DNA of 6,626 nt from Planctomycetales bacterium. Lineage in GTDB: Bacteria > Planctomycetota > Phycisphaerae > SM23-33. Below, piece by piece: positions 1-5,308 of this stretch (the first letter of the stretch is position 1; the number at the start of each line of letters is the position of its first letter). The notes under the pieces are model-generated. The model had not been told where the DNA came from and searched no databases. It was given only the letters and a program-made list of their open reading frames with translations. The stretch is from the NCBI GenBank assembly GCA_030592655.1, contig JAUVIQ010000172.1, positions 1 through 6,626 of the forward strand, given 5' to 3'. A program made the translations under genes and the position numbers.

Positions 1-45
1 ACCGTCTGGAGGCACTTCCGCTACGCTCCAGTGCCTCCAGACGGT
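1..45. repeat. Perfect 16-bp inverted repeat (hairpin)
   Basis: Positions 1-16 (ACCGTCTGGAGGCACT) are exactly complementary to 30-45, separated by a 13-nt loop (17-29). The stem is GC-rich and may extend off the left edge. No run of T follows on the plus strand, so it is not a textbook Rho-independent terminator. Its position just inside the presumed insertion-sequence end fits a structure placed after the transposase gene, to stop transcription or block read-through, but that role is inferred. Confidence 0.8.
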
Positions 46-60
46 TACATAAACTTATGA

Positions 61-110
61 AAAGTGTAAACCATGTGCCCGGTACAAAGTGTAAAGCATG
101 TTTCCGGTTG
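61..110. repeat. Two tandem 25-bp direct repeats, probable transposase-binding units
   Basis: Copy 1 is 61-85 and copy 2 is 86-110. They match at 20 of 25 positions and share the first ten bases (AAAGTGTAAA) and a CATG...CCGGT core. The period of 25 bp is about two and a half helical turns. This pattern resembles the multiple internal end-repeats of rve-transposase insertion sequences. The repeat itself is certain; its function is inferred. Confidence 0.7.
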
Positions 111-121
111 CACAATCAAAC

Positions 122-139
122 GTCCCGTAAAAACGGGAC
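122..139. repeat. Short inverted repeat with A4 loop
   Basis: GTCCCGT (122-128) pairs exactly with ACGGGAC (133-139) around an AAAA loop. It is followed by an A-rich stretch with three AAAAC units (141-145, 146-150, 152-156). It sits just outside the presumed insertion-sequence end, about 90 bp before the -10 box. On the minus strand it would be preceded, not followed, by the T-rich stretch, so terminator function is not supported in either direction. Confidence 0.5.
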
Positions 140-229
140 TAAAACAAAACTAAAACCCGCCAGAAAAAAAGGTCGCTCACAATTGCATCGCCTCCGCGAA
201 TGGGTCTAGGCGCGTCCGGAGGCTGGGGT

Positions 230-235
230 TATAAT
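230..235 (+). promoter_or_regulatory. Candidate -10 box of the serA promoter
   Basis: TATAAT is an exact match to the sigma-70 -10 consensus and lies 94 bp before the chosen serA start. At 15-18 bp upstream there is no convincing -35 hexamer, and the bases just before it do not form an extended -10 TGn. A 6-bp inverted repeat, CCTCCG (191-196) with CGGAGG (217-222), flanks the place where a -35 box would sit; it might bind a regulator, but this is speculation. Transcription would start near 241-243. Confidence 0.4.
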
Positions 236-240
236 CACCC

Positions 241-270
241 GTGTATTCGTTGTGGAAGAAACGAATTCAC
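241..270 (+). promoter_or_regulatory. Stem-loop at the predicted 5' end of the serA mRNA
   Basis: GTGTATTCGTT (241-251) pairs with AACGAATTCAC (260-270), with one T-T mismatch (244/267) and an 8-nt loop. If the -10 box at 230-235 is used, the transcript begins almost exactly at the base of this stem. Known: 5'-terminal stem-loops protect some bacterial mRNAs from decay. Whether that applies here is inference. Confidence 0.35.
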
Positions 271-309
271 CGGGTTTCACACGACAGACGGTATCGGGCC
301 TGAACCCGA
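271..309 (+). promoter_or_regulatory. Two mutually exclusive short hairpins just before the serA ribosome site
   Basis: AACCCG (303-308) can pair with CGGGTT (271-276). The overlapping CCCGA (305-309) can instead pair with TCGGG (294-298). The two pairings compete for the same strand and end 2-3 nt before the Shine-Dalgarno sequence. Such an arrangement could tune translation, but stems of 5-6 bp occur by chance and no riboswitch family is recognised. Confidence 0.2.
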
Positions 310-311
310 CA

Positions 312-317
312 AAGGAG
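312..317 (+). promoter_or_regulatory. Shine-Dalgarno sequence of serA; decides the start
   Basis: AAGGAG lies 3 nt before the ATG at 321 and 6 nt before the adjacent ATG at 324. The 6-nt spacing favours 324. The resulting protein begins MKVLIADK, the usual start of 3-phosphoglycerate dehydrogenases. The frame is open upstream to an ATG at 252, but those 24 extra codons have no ribosome site and resemble no part of the family. Confidence 0.75.
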
Positions 318-323
318 AAAATG

Positions 324-1511
324 ATGAAGGTTTTAATCGCGGACAAACTTTCGGACACGACTGTTTCGGCGTTGGAAGCGCTCGGCGCGGAAGTTACGAC
401 AAATGCGAAGTTGACAGCAGAGGACCTGCCTACGGCGGTGGGCGATGCGGAAGTTCTCGTGGTGCGTTCCACAAAGGTTACCTCGGCGACTATCGACGCC
501 GCACCGGCCCTTTCGCTGATCGTTCGGGCTGGGGCGGGGGTCAATACAATCGACCTGGAAAAGGCAAGCAGCCGGGGAATCCACGTCGCCAACTGTCCGG
601 GCAAGAACACCGACGCGGTCGCCGAGATCGCCATCGGTCTGCTGATAGCGGCGGACAGGAGAATTGTCGGCGCTACCAACGACCTGCGTGCGGGGCGGTG
701 GAGAAAGAAGGAGTACGGCAAAGCCCGCGGCCTGAAGGGCAGGACACTGGGCATCGTCGGACTGGGTGCGATCGGTAAGGCGGTGGCGAGCAGGGCCAAG
801 GGGCTGGAAATGAACGTCGTCGCCTGGTCCCGCAGCCTCACAGAAGAAAAGGCCGAAGCCCTCGGCGTGGGATACTGCCAATCGCCCCTGGCTCTCGCCG
901 ACCAGGCCGACGCGGTTAGCGTACACCTGGCGGCCAAACCTGAAACCGAGCACCTGATCGGAAAGGAATTCCTCGGACACATGAAAGACGGAGCGATCCT
1001 GATAAACGCCTCTCGGGGAGAGGTCGTCGATACTGCCTCGCTGATCGAATTCGTGAAGTCGAAGAATCTGCGCGTGGGGCTGGACGTATATGAAAACGAG
1101 CCTTCCGCCGGCGCGCCGGATTTCGACCAGACGGAACTGGCCGAACTGGTGTCCTGCACGCCGCACATCGGCGCATCTACGGATCAGGCGTCCGAAGCCA
1201 CAGCCGAAGAAGTGATCCGCGTGATCAAGACGTATAAGGATACCGGAAAACCCGTCAACGCGGTCAATATCAGGGCGACCTCGTCGGCGGTAACCAATCT
1301 CGTGGTCCGGCACTATAACCACGTGGGCGTGCTCGCGGGCGTGCTGGACGAACTGCGCAACGCGGACGTGAACATCGAAGAGATGGAGAATACCATTTTC
1401 GACGGCGGACAAACCGCCTCCTGCACTCTACGACTCGACAGCAAACCTGCACCCGAAATAATAGAAAAGATCAGCGGCGAAAAAAATATCATTCAGGTAA
1501 TGTTGAAATGA
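324..1511 (+). CDS. serA: D-3-phosphoglycerate dehydrogenase (short form with ACT domain)
   Basis: Oxidises 3-phosphoglycerate to 3-phosphohydroxypyruvate, the first step of cytosolic serine synthesis. The 395-aa product has the split substrate-binding domain (about 1-97 and 288-310) around a Rossmann domain (about 98-287) with GLGAIG at 146-151. The expected catalytic residues are present: Arg231 in NASRGE, Glu259 in YENEP and His281 in TPHIGAS. Residues 325-395 form an ACT domain. His330, Asn332 and Asn350 align with the E. coli serine-binding His344, Asn346 and Asn364, which suggests feedback inhibition by serine is kept. Length is like E. coli SerA (410 aa); the roughly 530-aa form has an extra domain that is absent here. 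After the second Rossmann strand the sequence is AWSRS (167-171), where many NAD-dependent relatives have an Asp, so NADP use is possible. It stands alone, with an insertion-sequence end upstream and a convergent operon 38 bp downstream; no clear terminator is seen between them. Another 2-hydroxyacid dehydrogenase is less likely given the ACT domain. Confidence 0.93.
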   Translation: MKVLIADKLSDTTVSALEALGAEVTTNAKLTAEDLPTAVGDAEVLVVRSTKVTSATIDAAPALSLIVRAGAGVNTIDLEKASSRGIHVANCPGKNTDAVAEIAIGLLIAADRRIVGATNDLRAGRWRKKEYGKARGLKGRTLGIVGLGAIGKAVASRAKGLEMNVVAWSRSLTEEKAEALGVGYCQSPLALADQADAVSVHLAAKPETEHLIGKEFLGHMKDGAILINASRGEVVDTASLIEFVKSKNLRVGLDVYENEPSAGAPDFDQTELAELVSCTPHIGASTDQASEATAEEVIRVIKTYKDTGKPVNAVNIRATSSAVTNLVVRHYNHVGVLAGVLDELRNADVNIEEMENTIFDGGQTASCTLRLDSKPAPEIIEKISGEKNIIQVMLK

Positions 1512-1549
1512 GCGATCTTTCCGAACAGCGCTGCGCCGGACCGTTACTG

Positions 1550-3439
1550 TCAGAAGACGTTCCGGCGGAGCCTGCGCTTGGCGAGACAGGCAAAAAGGAA
1601 ACCAACCAGCATATAAAACAACATCCAGGACAACATCCTTCCGGTTGTTCTCCCGGCAGTCTTATTACCGTACTCATGCCCGACAATGTTGCCGTACTCA
1701 TCGAACCCATGTCTGTATCTATCGGGCCAGCTGTAGTCCAGTTCCGCCAGCGACTTTTCTGCCTTGTAGTCGCCGCTGGCAGCCTCCGTAACGACAGTAG
1801 CCTGGACCAGTGGATTGGCACAGAGGGCAAATTCAATCGCACCGCGGTCGTGGTTTCCGTCGATTTGCATAATCAGCGCCAGCAGTGCGGGCAGAATGGC
1901 CCAGAGCGCCAGGGCCAAGCCGATGTTCATCACCACAGCCGTTGTGGTCCGCCGAAAGCGTGCGCTGAAATACAACCCGCTGCCGGCGAAGAACACGACT
2001 ATCCACGCGACCAGCATCGCCAGGTGCAGCGAGGCAATCGGATGAATTATACCTGCGAAGGTGAAAAGCACGACGTGCCCCGCCAGCAGCAGCCAGATCG
2101 GCATGCACTTGCGAAAGACGCCGACGGCCTTTCCGAAAATAATCTGCCAGTCGCTCAACGTCGTCGCCAGAAGGATAGGCCAGGAGCGGGTTTCCTTTTC
2201 CGTAGTGATTGTGGTCGCCGACATCACAGCCGTTACGAGCACACCCAGCCCCACGAAAAGCGTTGCATAGACGACATGCGTGTCCTCGTCGTCCAGGCAG
2301 CGTTCACTGATGCAGACGAGGTAAGTGGTTATCAGTGCGCCGATTGTGAAGAAGACGGCGAGAATGGCGGCGATTCTCCCGCCACGGAGCAGGGGGGTTT
2401 TCAGTTCCTTCCAGATAATCGGCGACCCGACGACCCTTCTGATTCGCCCGGCCGACAGTTCCGCCGCGCCGACCGAACCGGCCTGACGCTTCTGCTGGCG
2501 GCGCTGTTTCCGCGTCGTAAATGCCCCGGCTGCACCCGTGGCTTGTTGCAGGGCGACCTTGCGAATAATTCGCACGCACGCTGCCAGCACCAGCGCCGAA
2601 CCTGCCAGCATAACCACGCAATGCACAGACCAGGAAAAGAAAGGCCCCATGCCGCCTCTCATGCCTCCGGAACTCATCATGTCGCTTGTAATCCAGGCCA
2701 TCGCGCCGAAAGGATTGGCGTGGAGAATTATCGAAATCAGGCTCATCTCGGGATAAGTATCTTCCAGCAGCCAGAAGAACATAAAGGGCAGAAAGGCATA
2801 CAGGACGCCTCCGGCGAAGAGTGTCTTGAGGATCACGGCGTACGCACTCCGGCTTCGGATGGAAAAATATATACTGACAGCGCCGGTGAAGATGATTCCC
2901 GTCAGCGTGATGCACAGGCCGGAGATTACGAACTCCCACGGTACGCCGCCGAAGACGCGAACGGTCGCAAGCAGAGGAAGCGAAATCGCCATCAGGATAA
3001 TCAACTGCCACAACTTGCTGAAGAGTTTACCCATGACGATCTGGAAACTGTTTATCGGCGTGGTCATCAGCACGCCGAGCGTGCGGTGATGTATCTCGTC
3101 GCTGATGGAGGTGCTGAGCATGATGACGGTTATCCGTTGCGTCATGCAGAACTGGAACCAGAGGATTGAAGTGATGATGACCTTGCCGGCCTTGGACATT
3201 TGAGCGATTCTATGGGCCAGCGAGTAGTAAGAGCTGGCTTCGACTACACTCATCCAGACCAGCGTAATCAGTATCGTCAGCAGGGTCAGATAGACGAATC
3301 GCAGGACGTAATTTCGGCGTCGGCGAGCCGAAACTCGCAGTTCCTTGTCGAAGATAGGTCCGGTCAACCAGCCGGGCCTGAGAACTCCGCCAAGGCGTGT
3401 CAAAACAGATCTCGTCGTAATCTTACTTTCGCTCGCCAT
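1550..3439 (-). CDS. ABC-2 type transporter permease, internally duplicated (third gene of the array)
   Basis: A 629-aa polytopic inner-membrane protein expected to be the membrane part of an ABC transporter; substrate unknown. About 12 hydrophobic segments form two groups of six: roughly 46-66, 88-108, 143-163, 168-195, 203-225, 268-290, then 354-376, 388-410, 445-466, 468-490, 501-524 and 602-622. A basic, Gln/Arg-rich linker (about 295-336) joins them. The halves are repeats: GPIFDKEL (27-34) matches GSPIIWKEL (338-346), 109-139 aligns with 408-438 without gaps (10 of 31 identical), and ANP recurs at 241-243 and 541-543. A polar, Tyr/Gly-rich loop (551-600) precedes the last segment. The ATG at 3439 is chosen because the product then aligns with its neighbour before WLTGP. 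It overlaps the upstream gene by 40 bp and lacks a good Shine-Dalgarno sequence, which suggests translational coupling. An in-frame ATG at 3529 would only add overlap with a polar, non-homologous leader. The TGA ends 38 bp from the convergent serA. Confidence 0.85.
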   Translation of the reverse strand: MASESKITTRSVLTRLGGVLRPGWLTGPIFDKELRVSARRRRNYVLRFVYLTLLTILITLVWMSVVEASSYYSLAHRIAQMSKAGKVIITSILWFQFCMTQRITVIMLSTSISDEIHHRTLGVLMTTPINSFQIVMGKLFSKLWQLIILMAISLPLLATVRVFGGVPWEFVISGLCITLTGIIFTGAVSIYFSIRSRSAYAVILKTLFAGGVLYAFLPFMFFWLLEDTYPEMSLISIILHANPFGAMAWITSDMMSSGGMRGGMGPFFSWSVHCVVMLAGSALVLAACVRIIRKVALQQATGAAGAFTTRKQRRQQKRQAGSVGAAELSAGRIRRVVGSPIIWKELKTPLLRGGRIAAILAVFFTIGALITTYLVCISERCLDDEDTHVVYATLFVGLGVLVTAVMSATTITTEKETRSWPILLATTLSDWQIIFGKAVGVFRKCMPIWLLLAGHVVLFTFAGIIHPIASLHLAMLVAWIVVFFAGSGLYFSARFRRTTTAVVMNIGLALALWAILPALLALIMQIDGNHDRGAIEFALCANPLVQATVVTEAASGDYKAEKSLAELDYSWPDRYRHGFDEYGNIVGHEYGNKTAGRTTGRMLSWMLFYMLVGFLFACLAKRRLRRNVF

Positions 3440-5301
3440 AGGAATAGGAATCCAATCGCTGCGTATCCCAATATGAACAGTAGCATAAACCCTGTGGTTT
3501 CCCACATTGACGACGTTCCGCCGGTCCATCTGTATTCAGGGTCGCGCGAGAAATCGTCGTCGCCGAATATACTGAAATCATGTCTTCCTGCGCCGGATGC
3601 GAGAATCCCCGCCTGGAATACCGGATTGGCGTCGATGATCAGGCGCGGGGGATTCGACGGCCCGGACGACGCTATCGAAACCACCCAGGGTATCACCGCC
3701 CAGATCGCCAGCACCAGGCCCAGGTTCATTACAACCGCCGGAGTGGTACGTTTGAATCGGCTTGAGAAATACAACCCCGTGCCCGTCAGAAACGACGCGA
3801 TACACACAATCAGCATCAGGAAATGCAGGATGACAATCGGATGCAGGAAGCCGACCAGCGAAAAGAGCAACATGTGTCCGATCGGCAGCAGCCAGATCGG
3901 CAGGGATCGCCGGAGCACCTCCAGCACCGACGCGCCGATGATGTGCCAGTCGCTCAGCGGCGTGGTCAGCAGTATCGGAAGCGTCCGGCTTTCCTTCTCC
4001 GAACTGATGCTTGTAGCGGCGAAGACAGCCGTTGTTACAACGCCGAGCAGTACAAAGACGACGGCATACGAGGCGTGTGTGAACGAGTACTTCATCCCTC
4101 CGAGCGAACCTGCAAGCGAATACGTCAGAAGGAGCACCCCCAGCGTCAGAACGATAGCGACGATGCGGATGACCTTTCCCGGAAGCATTGGCATGCGGAG
4201 TTTTTTCCACACGATCGGCGAGCCGGTGATCCTGCGGATCGGTCTGATCGGAATGGCCGTGATCCGGGTTGCGGGTCTGGTGACCGGCGCAGGCTGTAGT
4301 ATCGGCGGCGGAGCGAACGGCGACGCCGGCGCCAGCGGAAAAGCCACGCCTGTCGGCTTCAGTTGGGTCGGGACCACGGGGGGCACTATGACAGCAGCGG
4401 CGGCTGGACGCACAGGACGCCCCCGGCTGAAGGACTTGCGAAGCGCCGCCCTCCGCACCAGAAAAACACAGGGAATCAGCAACCCGCCCGTGAAACCCAG
4501 CATAATCACACAATGCAGAGGCCAGAAAAAAGGAAGCGGAAACGAACCGGGCCGAAATAACTCGAAGGTGCACAGACCCATCGCGTGGAAGGGATTGATG
4601 TGCAGAAAGATCGACGTGAATATTCCCATTCCCGTCACCAGCGACAAGAGGCTCATGATCATGCCGAATATCCACGGGATAAGCAGATGGAAGACGAAGG
4701 CCGCCGCCAGTGTCAGCAGTATGCTCGCATAGGCCTTGCGGAAGATTGCCGAGAAGAACATTGCGACCACACCGGCAAACGCCACAGCCGTCAGCGTAAT
4801 GCAACCGGAGGCGATAACATAACTCCACGGTACGCCGCCAAATACGCGAACAATCGCCAGAAGTGGAAGGCTCACCATCAGCAGACCCGCCAGGTGCAGC
4901 AGTTTGCTCAGCAACTTACCGGCGACGATTTGCAAAGAGGTAATCGGCGTGGTCATCAGCACCGCGAGCGTTCCGCTCCTGACCTCCTCGCTTATCGACG
5001 TGCTCATAAGGATAATGGCGATTAACTGTAAGGTGAGAAACTGAAACCAACTTATCGTTCCGATAATCGCCTTGCCCGCGTCGGACATTTTATACACGGA
5101 TGCAGCCGAGCCTTCAGCGGACTCAACTACGCTGACCCACGTGATGACGACAAAAACGCTCAATAACGCCAGATATGCGAAGCGGAGCAGGTAATGCCGC
5201 CGCTGCCGGCTGACGACACGCAGTTCCTTACCGAGAACAGGACCGGTCAGCCAGACCAGGCTCAGGAAGCGAAAGACGGATTGTATTTTCGCCGTATTCA
5301 T
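3400..5301 (-). CDS. ABC-2 type transporter permease, internally duplicated (second gene of the array)
   Basis: A 633-aa membrane protein, paralogous along its whole length to both neighbours; substrate unknown. It has two six-segment halves. The internal repeat is clearest here: 100-126 and 429-455 align without gaps with 13 of 27 identical, both ending in a TTP turn (117-119 and 446-448). NP recurs at 236-237 and 559-560. GPVLGKEL (20-27) matches GSPIVWKKL (360-368), but Lys367 replaces the Glu found in the first half and in the other two genes. The linker (about 291-358) is long and Pro/Ala-rich, unlike the basic linkers of the neighbours. A charged, Asp/Trp/Tyr-containing loop (about 570-604) precedes the last membrane segment, and the protein ends in the shared RLRRDLF-type basic tail. 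The ATG at 5301 lies 7 bp after the upstream stop, with only a weak AGAG ribosome site. An in-frame ATG at 5367 lies inside the upstream gene and is disfavoured. Transport function is assigned by family only. Confidence 0.87.
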   Translation of the reverse strand: MNTAKIQSVFRFLSLVWLTGPVLGKELRVVSRQRRHYLLRFAYLALLSVFVVITWVSVVESAEGSAASVYKMSDAGKAIIGTISWFQFLTLQLIAIILMSTSISEEVRSGTLAVLMTTPITSLQIVAGKLLSKLLHLAGLLMVSLPLLAIVRVFGGVPWSYVIASGCITLTAVAFAGVVAMFFSAIFRKAYASILLTLAAAFVFHLLIPWIFGMIMSLLSLVTGMGIFTSIFLHINPFHAMGLCTFELFRPGSFPLPFFWPLHCVIMLGFTGGLLIPCVFLVRRAALRKSFSRGRPVRPAAAAVIVPPVVPTQLKPTGVAFPLAPASPFAPPPILQPAPVTRPATRITAIPIRPIRRITGSPIVWKKLRMPMLPGKVIRIVAIVLTLGVLLLTYSLAGSLGGMKYSFTHASYAVVFVLLGVVTTAVFAATSISSEKESRTLPILLTTPLSDWHIIGASVLEVLRRSLPIWLLPIGHMLLFSLVGFLHPIVILHFLMLIVCIASFLTGTGLYFSSRFKRTTPAVVMNLGLVLAIWAVIPWVVSIASSGPSNPPRLIIDANPVFQAGILASGAGRHDFSIFGDDDFSRDPEYRWTGGTSSMWETTGFMLLFILGYAAIGFLFLWRAKVRLRRDLF

Positions 5302-5308
5302 CTCTGTT

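Larger units (their letters stand above)
1..114. mobile_element. Outer end of an insertion sequence (partial; transposase off the left edge)
   Basis: Seen: a perfect hairpin (1-45), then two tandem 25-bp direct repeats (61-110), then a sequence ending in TTGCACA (108-114). The repeated unit reads roughly AAGTGTAAACCATGTGCCCGG. Known: IS481 and IS21 family elements, which carry rve-type DDE transposases, have ends with short repeated TGT-AA-CATG-CCCGG-like transposase-binding units and TG...CA termini. Inferred: this is the right end of such an element, with the boundary near 112-114, lying about 200 bp upstream of the serA start. No transposase coding sequence is visible in the window, so the family assignment and exact boundary are uncertain. 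It could also be a leftover solo end. Confidence 0.5.

Noticed and set aside
61..110. CRISPR-like repeats
   Set aside because: The two copies are adjacent with no spacers and differ at five positions; they fit insertion-sequence end repeats.
252..323. Extended N-terminus of SerA from an upstream ATG
   Set aside because: No ribosome site precedes 252, the extra residues match no family feature, and AAGGAG at 312-317 is well placed for 324.
206..1412. Minus-strand open frames of 320 and 359 codons opposite serA
   Set aside because: Low-complexity, Arg/Ser/Ala-rich products without motifs, antisense to a gene with a complete set of catalytic residues.
1512..1549. Bidirectional terminator between serA and the convergent permease gene
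   Set aside because: Only a short AGCGCT palindrome is visible, with no stable stem followed by a T run on either strand.
1508..3169. Long plus-strand open frame (553 codons) whose ATG overlaps the serA stop as ATGA
   Set aside because: The overlap looks like a coupled gene, but the translation is rich in His, Gln, Arg and Cys with no domain or membrane pattern. It lies antisense to a permease with strong paralog conservation, so it is a shadow frame.
3200..4732. Long plus-strand open frame (510 codons) opposite the middle permease
   Set aside because: It has no recognisable motif and no ribosome site, and the opposite strand encodes conserved membrane segments. Length alone is explained by the codon bias of the real gene.
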